Shown here: positions 7,531 to 16,421 of the stretch, one piece after another
Numbering within the stretch: the first letter of the stretch is position 1
How the letters are laid out: each line of letters starts with the position of its first letter
Assembly: GCA_964370625.1 (NCBI GenBank)
Contig: CAYJKB010000013.1
Location: forward strand, 1 to 47,165
Length of the DNA: 47,165 nt
Origin: CAYJKB01 sp964370625
Lineage (GTDB): Bacteria > Bacillota > Clostridia > Oscillospirales > Butyricicoccaceae
Direction: 5' to 3'
Translations under genes and position numbers: made by a program
Notes under the pieces: generated by a model
Told to the model about the DNA's origin: nothing
Databases searched by the model: none
What the model saw: only the letters and a program-made list of their open reading frames with translations

Positions 7531-7630
7531 NNNNNNNNNNNNNNNNNNNNNNNNNNNNNNNNNNNNNNNNNNNNNNNNNNNNNNNNNNNNNNNNNNNNNN
7601 NNNNNNNNNNNNNNNNNNNNNNNNNNNNNN
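7531..7630. other. Assembly gap of 100 N with identical flanks
   Basis: The same 19 bases, ATTTAAAAAAGTTTGAATC, end the left contig (7512-7530) and begin the right one (7631-7649). This looks like an unmerged contig overlap, in which case nothing is missing. A target-site duplication around a collapsed insertion element is the alternative. Confidence 0.9.
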
Positions 7631-7788
7631 ATTTAAAAAAGTTTGAATCACTTGCAATAAAACATCTGCCTCATGCATTATAAAGGTGTAAGGCAAAGAC
7701 AAATGCAGATAACTTGAAAATCAGCTGATAAGTTTACTTAATTAGAAAAAACAACAATTTCTTATATTTGAAAGGTAAGGTAATTAAA

Positions 7789-9409
7789 ATGACAACTACA
7801 ACTAACACAACTAATAAAAAGGTATTAACTGGCGTATTAGCAGGCGCTTTAGCACTAGGTGCTATCGGTTACGGAATCTATGCAAATCAAGGTTCTACTG
7901 TTTCAACAATCATTGGACTTGATGTAAACCCTAGTATTGAACTTAAACTAACAGACGATGATAAGGTAGTAGAAGTTGCTACATTAAACGATGACGCTCA
8001 AATCGTTTTAGATGACATGGATTTACAAGGTACTGATATTGATGTTGCAATGAATGCTTTAATCGGCTCAATGTTACAACATGGTTATCTAAACTTAGAC
8101 ACAAACTCAATTTTACTTTCTGTAGAGAATGATGATACAGCAAAAGAAGCTGAACTTCAAGCAAAACTTCAAGCAGAAATGACAAGTGTATTAGAAGCTC
8201 AAGGTTTCAGTGGAGCTGTAATCACTCAAGCTGTTGAAGATGAAATGGATGATATTATTGAAGAATTAGCTGAAAATGCTAAAATTTCTTCTGGCAAAGC
8301 AGCTTTAATCAACGAATTAATTAACTCAAATCCAACTTATACTGTTGAACAACTTGCAGCTCTTTCAATCACTGAACTTTCTCTATTAGCTGAAGGTTTA
8401 ACTCCTAACATAACTCAAACTGGTACTGTAAGTGATAAAGCTTATATAGGACATGAAACTGCTCTTTCAAAAGCTTTAACTCATGCAAATCTAGCTGATG
8501 TTACTGTTACTGACAATGATTTTGATTTAGATGATGGTGTATTCGTTTATGAAGTGGAATTTAACAAAGATGGTACTGAATACGAATATGAAATTGATGC
8601 TATCACTGGTGAGATTCTAAAAACTGATAAAGATTTAGTTGATTCTGATGATATTGATGATTTAGACGATGATCAAGATGATGATATTGCGCCTAGCACA
8701 TCTGATAAAACTTATATTTCTGCTGAAATTGCTTTAGGTCATGCTTTAAGCCATGCAAATGTATCTGATGTAATCGTTGACGATAATGATTTTGATATTG
8801 ATGATGGTAAATCTATCTATGAAATCGAATTTACTAAAGATGGCGTTGAGTATGAATATGAAATCGATGCTATCACTGGTGAAGTTATTAAATCTGAAAC
8901 TGATACTGATGATGATAATGACGATTTAGATGACATCAACGATGATTTAGATGATGATAATGACGATATCAACGATGACGATGATAAAGACGATATCAAT
9001 GACGATTTAGATGATGACGATGACGACATCGACGATTTAGATGATGACGATGATAAAGACGATATCAACGATGATTTAGATGATGANNNNNNNNNNNNNN
9101 NNNNNNNNNNNNNNNNNNNNNNNNNNNNNNNNNNNNNNNNNNNNNNNNNNNNNNNNNNNNNNNNNNNNNNNNNNNNNNNNNNNNNNTGTAGCTCCTACAA
9201 CTCCAACTGCAACTGTAACAGATGATGATGAGGATGATGATAATGATGACAACGATGATGATGATTATCAAGAAATTGAGAAAGACGATGACGATAATGA
9301 TGATGACGATGACAACGACGACGAAGACGACGATCAAGATGATGATAGCGACGATGATGACGACAATGACGACGATGATGACAACGATGACGACGATGAT
9401 AGAAGATAA
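7789..9409 (+). CDS. Membrane-anchored RsgI-middle-domain/PepSY protein with long Asp-rich tail (spans gap)
   Basis: The N-terminus is a short basic segment and one membrane helix (VLTGVLAGALALGAIGYGIYA). An RsgI-type middle domain follows, with IIGLDVNPSIEL, LNDDAQIV and a helix ending in GYL. Two PepSY-like repeats come next, each starting with a DKAYI/DKTYI segment and ending YEYEIDAITGE. The protein then becomes almost pure Asp/Asn, with repeats such as DKDDINDDLDD. The 100-N gap at 9087 breaks the frame; a true gap that is a multiple of three joins it to the acidic frame ending at 9409. An AAAGGTAAGG site favours the ATG at 7789 over the TTG at 7768. The cytoplasmic anti-sigma domain of true RsgI is absent. 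Function is unknown; extracellular cation binding is inference. Confidence 0.75.
9087..9186. other. Assembly gap of 100 N inside the Asp-rich coding repeat
   Basis: The gap falls in tandemly repeated GAT/GAC codons, a natural place for assembly failure. Its real length is unknown. The reading frames on the two sides match only if the true gap is a multiple of three bases. Confidence 0.95.
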
Positions 9410-9440
9410 TTTCTAAGTAATACACATTATTTTTCCTAAC

Positions 9441-9473
9441 TTAAAGGGTGTGACTAAATGTCACACCCTTTAA
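9441..9473. terminator. Hairpin between convergent genes
   Basis: A perfect 14-bp stem, TTAAAGGGTGTGAC and its complement, with loop TAAAT. No good T tract follows on either strand, so termination strength is uncertain. The GGGTGTGAC arm resembles the hairpins at 37,747 and 40,347. Confidence 0.6.
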
Positions 9474-9595
9474 GCTTGCCTATAAAGTTCTACACGCTGT
9501 TGATTGTTTTGAATTTCACCAGCTTTAATTTTATAATTTTACAAAAAAATGTGATGCTTAGGAAATATCCCAACATCACATTTTCAGTATCTAAA

Positions 9596-10333
9596 TTATT
9601 CAGCTACAGAATTAAAAATTTCTTCGATAGCACTTGTATCAGGAGCTATAGCAAAAAGAATATAATCACCTTTTTTAATTAAAGTATAATCTTTAACAAG
9701 TTCATATTGTTCTGGTAAATATGTGCTCCAAGTTGTTTCTAAATCAGATTGACGTTTCATTATGCCATCTTCAACTGTGTCCATTTTACCTTCGGCAACT
9801 TTAGCAATGAAATATTCTTCAGCACTTACGTTAATCATAGGCATATAAGCTACATAATCCAATAAATCATCAGTTGAAATACCATATAAAGCTGTTAATA
9901 CATCAGGTGTGATTTCAGCATTAGCTTGTGTTTCGCCATTAATTTTTGTGATATACGCATCCCATATAGAAGTTTTTAATGTTTCTGCTTCATCTTCTGT
10001 CACAGCTTCATCTGTTTCTTCTTCGGTTTCGATGTCTTTATCTGGTGTTGGTTCAGTTGGATTAGTCGTAGTTTCTGGTTCTGTTTCTGTTTCAGGTGGT
10101 GTTACAACTACTTCTGTTCCGCCTTCATCAATGATATCATCATCTCCTGGAAGTGGTGCTACAACTACAGCATCATCAGGTGTTACAACGCCATCATTTG
10201 CTGTGTCATCACCTTCTGTTACAGGAGGTGCTATATCATCATTTGTTTCTGGTACGTCATCATTTCCTCCACATGCAACAAGTAAGCTTAGCGTTAATGT
10301 TGTACATAAAAGTGGGATTAGAATTTTTTTCAT
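9596..10333 (-). CDS. DUF4358 domain lipoprotein
   Basis: The protein is 245 residues from the ATG at 10333. A lipoprotein signal (MKKILIPLLCTTLTLSLL) ends in the lipobox VACG, predicting attachment to the outer face of the membrane. A long acidic, Thr/Pro-rich linker (about residues 25-115) leads to a C-terminal DUF4358 domain. That domain is marked by MINVSAEEYFIAKV, MKRQSDLETTWSTYLPEQYELV and a final KKGDYILFAI strand. A GGAGA site supports 10333 rather than the ATG five codons upstream. DUF4358 proteins are common in Clostridia and have no established function. It converges on the Asp-rich protein gene. Confidence 0.8.
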   Translation of the reverse strand: MKKILIPLLCTTLTLSLLVACGGNDDVPETNDDIAPPVTEGDDTANDGVVTPDDAVVVAPLPGDDDIIDEGGTEVVVTPPETETEPETTTNPTEPTPDKDIETEEETDEAVTEDEAETLKTSIWDAYITKINGETQANAEITPDVLTALYGISTDDLLDYVAYMPMINVSAEEYFIAKVAEGKMDTVEDGIMKRQSDLETTWSTYLPEQYELVKDYTLIKKGDYILFAIAPDTSAIEEIFNSVAE

Positions 10334-10509
10334 TTTAAATTTCTCCATTTCAAAAAGTTTTGATGTTAGTATAGACGCATGAAAAAAACAAAAGTTCCAT
10401 ATTTAAAAAAAATTAAATTATTTACAATTAAGTTTTAATATAAAGCTTTAAATATGTCAAAATATGTAGTACAATAGAAATAATTTGAAAAATTAGGAGT
10501 AAAAGATTT

Positions 10510-11355
10510 ATGATGATAGCTTGGACTAAGCTTATTATATATGGTATTATCATTGGCATAGCAAATAGTATCCCTGGGGTTAGTGGTGGTACTATGGCTG
10601 TAATACTTAATATATATACAGCTTTAATTTCTGCAATTTCTTCAATTCGCACAGATTTTAAAAAAAGTATGCGTTTTCTATTACCAATCGGTGCAGGTCT
10701 TGCAACTGGTATTTTTTTATTCAGTCAACTTATTTCTTATTCATTAGAACATTTTAATATTCCAACTAATTTCTTTTTCATTGGACTTATTGTCGGTAGC
10801 ATTCCTATGTTATATAAAAAAACTGTATACAAATCTAAAAACATCAAGCTAATTATACCATTTGTATTAAGTATGATAGTAATTTTACTTACGGTTTATT
10901 TTATTCCTGATACTAATGATAGCTTAATTACTGTTATCACTCTTGAAAATGCAATTAAATTATTCATATCAGGTGTACTTGCAGCAGCTGCTATGATTGT
11001 TCCTGGGCTTAGTGGGTCTTTTATTTTATTATTACTTGGAGTTTTCACAAGTGTTTATACTGCTGTAGCTGAGTTTAATATTGCTGTACTTCTTTTTGTA
11101 GGTCTTGGCTGTATTGTTGGCATTCTATTAGGTACTAAAGCTATGGATTTTCTATTAAAAAAATACTCTAATATTACTTATAGTTGTATTACAGGGCTTG
11201 TTTTTGGGTCTATTTTCGCAATCTACCCTGGGTTTACTTTTGACTTAACTGGGCTTATAGCAATTATTTTATTTATACTTGGTATAGCATTAACTTTATG
11301 GTTTTCTTCTGAAAAAAGAAGTTATATTTCTATTTCAAGAAAACAAGATGAATAA
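10510..11355 (+). CDS. DUF368 membrane protein, PopT-type polyprenyl-phosphate transporter
   Basis: This 281-residue polytopic protein has the paired DUF368 motifs: SIPGVSGGTMAVIL near the N-terminus and MIVPGLSGSFILLLLGVF in the second half. These mark an internal repeat with re-entrant elements. DUF368 proteins (PopT) and the unrelated DedA/UptA family are reported to return undecaprenyl phosphate across the membrane for cell-wall synthesis. A TTAGGAGT site precedes the ATG. A weak promoter (TTTAAA at 10447, TACAAT at 10470, 17 bp apart) lies just upstream. The gene stands alone. Confidence 0.88.
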   Translation: MMIAWTKLIIYGIIIGIANSIPGVSGGTMAVILNIYTALISAISSIRTDFKKSMRFLLPIGAGLATGIFLFSQLISYSLEHFNIPTNFFFIGLIVGSIPMLYKKTVYKSKNIKLIIPFVLSMIVILLTVYFIPDTNDSLITVITLENAIKLFISGVLAAAAMIVPGLSGSFILLLLGVFTSVYTAVAEFNIAVLLFVGLGCIVGILLGTKAMDFLLKKYSNITYSCITGLVFGSIFAIYPGFTFDLTGLIAIILFILGIALTLWFSSEKRSYISISRKQDE

Positions 11356-11473
11356 AACTTTCAAATTATTGTATCTGTATCCATTCTTTGGATATTGTGT
11401 ACAAAATTAGCACTTATAACCATAAAAAGACTGTGTTTTTTTTCGAAATTGCTATAGAAAAATTTAAAAATCG

Positions 11474-11482
11474 TGGTATAAT
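11474..11482 (+). promoter_or_regulatory. Extended -10 promoter of the phospholipase C-like gene
   Basis: TGGTATAAT gives a perfect -10 box with the TG extension. No clear -35 lies at 17 bp. The gene start is 33 bases downstream. Confidence 0.5.
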
Positions 11483-11514
11483 ATAGGTAGTAAGAAAGAA
11501 ACGGAGGCGCATAA

Positions 11515-12111
11515 ATGGATTGTATTTCACACTCGCGCATAGCAAAACTAATAGCAAACCATGTAGATGAGTTCCATGGGCTGAAACTAGATTTAAATAG
11601 TTTCGTTTTTGGTAACTTAAAGCCAGATTTAAAGGCGGAATATATCACGAAGCGTCATAATCCGTCTGTAATGTTTGATGAAGTAATGGAAAAAATAGTT
11701 ACTCTCTATAATAATTATGAATACAGTCAAATTAACGAGAATGACTATAGTGTTGACCTCGGAGAAATATGCCATTACCTAACGGACTTTGTTTCTTATC
11801 CTCATAATGATGATATATATGATAAATCTTTATTATCTCATTATATCTATGAAAAACGACTAATGCTGAATATTTTTACAATGATTAATCGCAATAAACT
11901 AAAAAAACTTACTGAAAACATGCGATTAGTGTACTCTTTGGATGAACTTATTCATCATATAAAGCAAATTCATCGTGAATATATAGAAAATACTAAGAAG
12001 CATAGTATGAAAAATGATTTAGAATTTACAGGTCTTTTATGTTCAACATTTGTTGTGGGAATGACAGCAATAATCTTTGATAAACAGGTTGCTGTATCTG
12101 CGACTGCCTAG
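11515..12111 (+). CDS. Zinc-dependent phospholipase C-like protein
   Basis: The 198-residue protein resembles the PF00882 zinc-dependent phospholipase C group. Early residues SHSRIAKLIANHV and GNLKPD, then ICHYLTDFVSYPHND, supply the His and Asp residues that bind zinc in this family. It has no signal peptide, so it is probably cytoplasmic, as in many Clostridia homologues of unknown substrate. An ACGGAGG site precedes the ATG. A hairpin with short T tract follows the stop. Confidence 0.75.
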   Translation: MDCISHSRIAKLIANHVDEFHGLKLDLNSFVFGNLKPDLKAEYITKRHNPSVMFDEVMEKIVTLYNNYEYSQINENDYSVDLGEICHYLTDFVSYPHNDDIYDKSLLSHYIYEKRLMLNIFTMINRNKLKKLTENMRLVYSLDELIHHIKQIHREYIENTKKHSMKNDLEFTGLLCSTFVVGMTAIIFDKQVAVSATA

Positions 12112-12145
12112 TATTCAAATCATTTACAATTTAATAAAATTTATG

Positions 12146-12172
12146 GCCTCTTGATTAATTTCAAGAGGCTTT
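12146..12172 (+). terminator. Hairpin after the phospholipase C-like gene
   Basis: GCCTCTTGA (12146-12154) pairs with TCAAGAGGC (12161-12169), followed by only three T residues. It is probably a weak intrinsic terminator. Confidence 0.55.
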
Positions 12173-12219
12173 AAGTGTGCCAAAATATTAATATAGGTTT
12201 AGAAAGGAATTTCCATAAA

Positions 12220-12690
12220 ATGATTAAAACTAATGCCATGCGTATATTAGATAGTGCAAAAATTAATTATAATGTCTATGAATATCCATCTGATGGAACT
12301 GCTGTAGATGGTGTTACTGTTGCAAAGCTTTTAAATCAAAACCCAGACAAAGTTTATAAAACCTTAGTAACACAGGGCAAAAGTGCAAAATTTCATGTTT
12401 TTGTAATACCAATAAACAAAGAACTTAATCTTAAATCTGCGGCAAAAGCTGTTTCAGAAAAATCTATAGAAATGATTGCTGTAAGCAAAATAAACTCTGT
12501 TACTGGCTATGTTAGAGGTGGTTGTAGCCCTGTTGGTATGAAAAAAGAATATAATACCATTATCCAATGTGATGCCGAGCTTCTAGATACATTTATTGTT
12601 AGTGCTGGAAAAATTGGTTTTCAGTTAGAGTTATCCCCTACCGAACTTGCAAGCTTTATTAAGGCTTCTTTTGCGGAGGTCTGCTGTTAG
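12220..12690 (+). CDS. ybaK: Cys-tRNA(Pro)/Cys-tRNA(Cys) deacylase
   Basis: The protein is 156 residues from the ATG at 12220, chosen because AGAAAGGAA precedes it; the open frame extends 15 codons further. YbaK/EbsC family features include MIKTNAMRILDSAKINY, the lysine in KVYKTLVTQGK used in the active site, and GYVRGGCSPVGMKK. The enzyme hydrolyses mischarged Cys-tRNA(Pro) in trans. Its last 32 bases overlap the 3' end of the convergent gene on the minus strand. Confidence 0.9.
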   Translation: MIKTNAMRILDSAKINYNVYEYPSDGTAVDGVTVAKLLNQNPDKVYKTLVTQGKSAKFHVFVIPINKELNLKSAAKAVSEKSIEMIAVSKINSVTGYVRGGCSPVGMKKEYNTIIQCDAELLDTFIVSAGKIGFQLELSPTELASFIKASFAEVCC

Positions 12691-13507
12691 GTTTATTAGT
12701 TTTCTTCTGACTAGGTTTGGTCGGGTTTTTCGGTGTATTTTTGCTATTTTGCTTTGTTTTGGGTTTATGCTTAGGTTTTTCTGATGTAGCACGTGTGTTT
12801 GTTTTTTGCGTCGAATTCGAATTGAGTCTTTTACTATTTTGCCTATTACTATTATTTTTAATTGCAGTTTTTTTCTTTGGTGGTGCATATTTAATTTGCG
12901 AAATAGATTTTCTTCTTCTTTGCTTTTTAAGGTTATGACGTCTTAATGCTACTTTTAAGATATTAAAAAACAACATTAATATAAGCACAACAAGGCACCC
13001 TGTAAGTATAACTACATAATTATCTTGAATTATTGTAAGTGGTGTAACTTTTGGTGGTGGAATTACTTCTGTAACTTCAGAAAGATTGATATTCACTGTG
13101 GATAATACCTTTTTTTGTCCGTTTTCTTGCATACAAATTGATGCAAAAGATGTGTTAGGCTCTGTAAATTCAAAATAAATATCACTATTTTTCGTCCCAT
13201 AAGGAACAGTTAAATATATGTCAGATAGATTTGAAAAATCAACAACATAGTCTTCTGAAATTTTTTGATAGACAATTGATGCTGCTGAGAAAATCTGTTC
13301 ACGAGTTATTACAATTTCAATTTCTTCTGGTGGGTCTTGTAATTCTTCTTGTTCTTCACCAGTTTGGGTATCTTCAATATTTTCACCTTGTGTTATTTCT
13401 GCTTGTTCATTTTCTGTTGAAGTTTCAGTTGCAAGGGTTGCAACAGAGGGAAAAAATGTATATAATAGAAAAATAAGACTTAGTATTGTTAATAGGTTTT
13501 TTTTCAT
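12659..13507 (-). CDS. Single-pass membrane protein with basic cytoplasmic tail, unknown
   Basis: The protein is 282 residues from the ATG at 13507, which follows a GGAGG site. A signal peptide (MKKNLLTILSLIFLLYTFFPSVA) precedes an acidic Glu/Gln/Thr-rich linker and a small beta-rich extracellular part (about 75-160). A membrane helix follows (YVVILTGCLVVLILMLFFNIL). The last 90 or so residues are an extremely Lys/Asn/Gln/Pro-rich basic tail ending in RPPQKKP. No family is recognised. The tail could bind nucleic acid or acidic lipids, but this is inference. The gene overlaps ybaK tail to tail. Confidence 0.7.
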   Translation of the reverse strand: MKKNLLTILSLIFLLYTFFPSVATLATETSTENEQAEITQGENIEDTQTGEEQEELQDPPEEIEIVITREQIFSAASIVYQKISEDYVVDFSNLSDIYLTVPYGTKNSDIYFEFTEPNTSFASICMQENGQKKVLSTVNINLSEVTEVIPPPKVTPLTIIQDNYVVILTGCLVVLILMLFFNILKVALRRHNLKKQRRRKSISQIKYAPPKKKTAIKNNSNRQNSKRLNSNSTQKTNTRATSEKPKHKPKTKQNSKNTPKNPTKPSQKKTNKPNSRPPQKKP

Positions 13508-13601
13508 ACATACCTCCATGCGTAAAATCATCTTATTATATAATACTATAAAACATATATAAACTGCAACAATTTTGAAGAAATTTGTAGAAAGAGGTAT
13601 A

Positions 13602-13880
13602 ATGGAATATTTTGCTTATTATTTTATAATAATTAATTTATTAGGCGTAATCTTTGTTTTGTCAGATAAGCGTAAAGCTCGTAAAAATAAATGGAGAGTG
13701 CCTGAAAAAACTTTTTTTATAATCACTATATTGGGTGGTGGATTGGGTACATATATTACAATGAGGAGAATAAGACATAAGACTTTACACAAAAGATTTA
13801 TGATAGGTTTACCTATTTTAATAATTTTATGGTTTTCTGCTTTTATATACATATACTTAAAAATAAGAGGTGTAATTTGA
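13602..13880 (+). CDS. DUF1294 small membrane protein
   Basis: This 92-residue protein has three predicted membrane helices and the DUF1294 core: LSDKRKARKNKWRVPEKTFFIITILGGGLG followed by the RHKTLHKRF stretch. The ATG at 13602 follows AAAGAGG; the TTG at 13575 is in frame but has no ribosome binding site. Its stop overlaps the TTG start of the cation transporter gene (TTGA), so the two are coupled. The function of DUF1294 proteins is not established. Confidence 0.82.
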   Translation: MEYFAYYFIIINLLGVIFVLSDKRKARKNKWRVPEKTFFIITILGGGLGTYITMRRIRHKTLHKRFMIGLPILIILWFSAFIYIYLKIRGVI

Positions 13881-15043
13881 CACAGATTTTAATTAATACA
13901 TTTATTAAAAATAGCGAAGACATAGAGAATTTAAAAGTTCGTGCAAAATATGGGGTTCTTGCTGGAATTGTTGGTATTATTTGCAATGTATTGCTATGTA
14001 TCAGCAAAATTGCAATAGGTTTGATTTCATCTAGTGTCGCTATTATGGCTGATGGGCTCAATAATTTATCTGATGCTGCAAGTTCTATAGTTTCTATTGT
14101 AAGCTTTAAGATGGCAAGCAAAGAACCAGATAGCGAGCATCCTTTTGGTCATGGCAGGATTGAATATATTGCAGGTTTAATTGTTGCATTTATGATACTT
14201 CTAGTAGGTTATGAGCTTATTCAAAGTAGTATTGCGAAAATAATTAATCCACAGCCTGTGGAATTTTCTTTTACGCTTATTATTGTCCTCGTGTTATCTA
14301 TTATAATTAAATTATGGATGGGTGGCTTTAACCGAAAAATCGGTAAAGCAATTAATTCTGCTATGCTTATTGCTGTTATGCAAGACAGTATTAACGATGC
14401 AATTTCCACTTTTGTTGTTCTAATTAGTGCTATAATTGCTGATATGAGTGGACTTTTACTTGACGGATATGTCGGATTAATCGTTGCTCTTTTCATTATT
14501 TACTCAGGTATTAAAATTGCAAAAGAAACATTAGACCCACTTTTAGGTCTAGCTGTTGACCCTGAAATTTCGCAAAAAATAGAGGAAATTTTGCTACATT
14601 ATGAAGATATCAAAGGCGTACATGATTTAATTGTTCATAATTATGGTGAAGGTAAAAATATTGCATCTATTCATGTTGAAGTTGCTGATAATTGTGATTT
14701 TGTTAAGGTGCATGAGGTTATAGATGCTGCTGAAAAATTGGTTTGGCGTAAAACTGGTGTATATATAGTTATTCATATGGACCCTATTTGTTTAGATGAT
14801 GAACGAGTTCTTAAAATTCGTCAACAACTAGAAGCTACAATTTTAAAAATTGATGACGAACTTTCTATGCATGATTTCAGAATTGTTGATGGTGACCATA
14901 ATATTAATTTAATCTTTGATATTGTAGTATCCTATGATTATACACAGGATAAAAAAGAGGAGTTAATTAAAATTATTGAACAAAAAATGAAACGTATTGA
15001 CAATAAATACAGTTGTGTTATAACTATTGACCATAAAATGTAA
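13877..15043 (+). CDS. Cation diffusion facilitator family transporter
   Basis: The protein is 388 residues, starting at a TTG (13877) that overlaps the previous stop and follows AAGAGGTG. It has six predicted helices with the CDF metal site AIMADGLNNLSDAASS in helix 2, the HPFGHGRIEYIAGL loop, a second Asp site in helix 5 (NDAIS), and a cytoplasmic ferredoxin-like domain from about residue 220. CDF proteins export divalent metals such as zinc, manganese or iron in exchange for protons. The tail after residue 300 is longer than in minimal CDF proteins. The metal cannot be assigned from sequence alone. Confidence 0.9.
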   Translation: MTQILINTFIKNSEDIENLKVRAKYGVLAGIVGIICNVLLCISKIAIGLISSSVAIMADGLNNLSDAASSIVSIVSFKMASKEPDSEHPFGHGRIEYIAGLIVAFMILLVGYELIQSSIAKIINPQPVEFSFTLIIVLVLSIIIKLWMGGFNRKIGKAINSAMLIAVMQDSINDAISTFVVLISAIIADMSGLLLDGYVGLIVALFIIYSGIKIAKETLDPLLGLAVDPEISQKIEEILLHYEDIKGVHDLIVHNYGEGKNIASIHVEVADNCDFVKVHEVIDAAEKLVWRKTGVYIVIHMDPICLDDERVLKIRQQLEATILKIDDELSMHDFRIVDGDHNINLIFDIVVSYDYTQDKKEELIKIIEQKMKRIDNKYSCVITIDHKM

Positions 15044-15060
15044 GAACGGAGAATAAAATT

Positions 15061-16326
15061 ATGTTATTAATAAAAAATGCAAATATTCTGGAGGCATATA
15101 CTAAAAAATCTTTAACTGCTGATATCTTAATCGGAGATGATGGTAAAATTATAAATATCGGTCAGAATATTATTGAAAATTGTACTACTTTAGATGCTAC
15201 AGGACTTACTTTAACTAATGGGCTTATTGACGCACATGTTCATCTGCGTGACCCTGGGCTTACACATAAGGAAGATATTTTCACTGGTGTGGAGGCTGCT
15301 AAAAAAGGTGGATTTACAACAGTTATCTGTATGGCGAACACTGTACCTACTATGGATAACGTGGAAACTTTAAAATATTTTTATGATAAGGCTAGTAAAT
15401 GTGATATAAATGTGCTGACATGTGCTGCTGTAACTCATGGTTTATCAGGTCAAACTATGGTTGATTTTGATGAACTTATAGAAAATGGTGCAATAGGTTT
15501 TACTGATGATGGAATTAACCTTACAAATGCTTCTTTATGCCTTGAAGCTATGCAAAAAGTTGCAAAATTAGATACTGTAATTAGTGTGCATGAAGAAGAT
15601 CCATCACTTGTATATTCTGCTGGTGTAAACTTTGAGAGCGACGCTGCGACTCATTTTGGTGTAGTTGGTGCAAGCTGTCAAGCTGAAGAAAGTATGATTG
15701 GACGTGATATAGCTCTTGCACTTTCTTCTGGTGCTAAGGTATGTTTTCAGCATATCAGCTCTAAAAATTCTGTTAAATTAATTCGTGCTGGTAAAGATAT
15801 TGGAGCTTTTGTTTATGGAGAAGTTACGCCTCATCACATTAGTCTTACACAAGATGATGTTATTAAATTTGGTGTTAATGCTAAAATGAACCCTCCACTT
15901 AGAACAGAAGAGGATAGACAAGCGTTAATTAACGGACTTCGTGATGGCACCATTGATATTATCGCAACTGACCACGCACCACATACTGATAAAGAGAAAA
16001 ATGTTGAATTTGCTAAAGCACCTTCTGGTATTATAGGGCTTGAAACTGCATTTTCTGTTTGCTACACTTATTTGGTTAAAACAAACGAGCTTTCTCTTTT
16101 ACAGTTAATCGAAAAAATGAGTGTAAATCCAGCAAAATTATATAATTTAGAAAACAAAGAAATTTCAATAGGAAACGTTGCAGAGCTTTGTATTATTGAT
16201 GAAAATGCAAAACTTGATACTTCTTCTTTTATCTCCAAATCAAATAATTCACCATATTTAAATACTGAACTTTACGGCATAATTAAAGCTACAATTAAGG
16301 GTGATAAAATTGTTTATATGAGCTAG
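15061..16326 (+). CDS. pyrC: Dihydroorotase
   Basis: The 421-residue protein fits class I dihydroorotase. It has metal-binding DAHVHLRDPG near residue 60, GGFTTVICMANTVP, the substrate-binding PPLR segment, and DHAPHT carrying the catalytic Asp. It closes N-carbamoyl-L-aspartate to dihydroorotate in pyrimidine synthesis. It follows the transporter gene by 17 bases with an ACGGAGAA site, so it may be co-transcribed with it. No other pyrimidine genes are nearby. Confidence 0.95.
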   Translation: MLLIKNANILEAYTKKSLTADILIGDDGKIINIGQNIIENCTTLDATGLTLTNGLIDAHVHLRDPGLTHKEDIFTGVEAAKKGGFTTVICMANTVPTMDNVETLKYFYDKASKCDINVLTCAAVTHGLSGQTMVDFDELIENGAIGFTDDGINLTNASLCLEAMQKVAKLDTVISVHEEDPSLVYSAGVNFESDAATHFGVVGASCQAEESMIGRDIALALSSGAKVCFQHISSKNSVKLIRAGKDIGAFVYGEVTPHHISLTQDDVIKFGVNAKMNPPLRTEEDRQALINGLRDGTIDIIATDHAPHTDKEKNVEFAKAPSGIIGLETAFSVCYTYLVKTNELSLLQLIEKMSVNPAKLYNLENKEISIGNVAELCIIDENAKLDTSSFISKSNNSPYLNTELYGIIKATIKGDKIVYMS

Positions 16327-16327
16327 A

Positions 16328-16384
16328 AATAGTTATAAAAAACTTTACAATTTTGTAATACTAATACTATTTTTATAAACTATA
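16328..16384. terminator. Inverted-repeat hairpin after pyrC
   Basis: ATAGTTATAAAAA pairs with TTTTTATAAACTAT with one bulged base, and an inner TTACAA/TTGTAA pair lies in the loop region. It is AT-rich and could act as a terminator or attenuator before ccdA. Confidence 0.45.
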
Positions 16385-16421
16385 CTTAATTTGTAGACAA
16401 ATTCGAAAGGAGGAAAAACAA

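Noticed and set aside
7512..7649. Flanking repeats of the gap considered as an insertion-sequence target duplication
   Set aside because: No transposase or inverted-repeat end is visible on either side; contig overlap explains the repeat more simply.
8817..9337. Minus-strand poly-Ser and hydrophobic frames opposite the Asp-rich gene
   Set aside because: They are antisense shadows of GAT/GAC repeats, with no ribosome binding site and no family resemblance.
8930..9409. Repetitive block considered as a CRISPR array or satellite
   Set aside because: The repeats are Asp/Asn codons within an open reading frame; there are no unique spacers of regular length.
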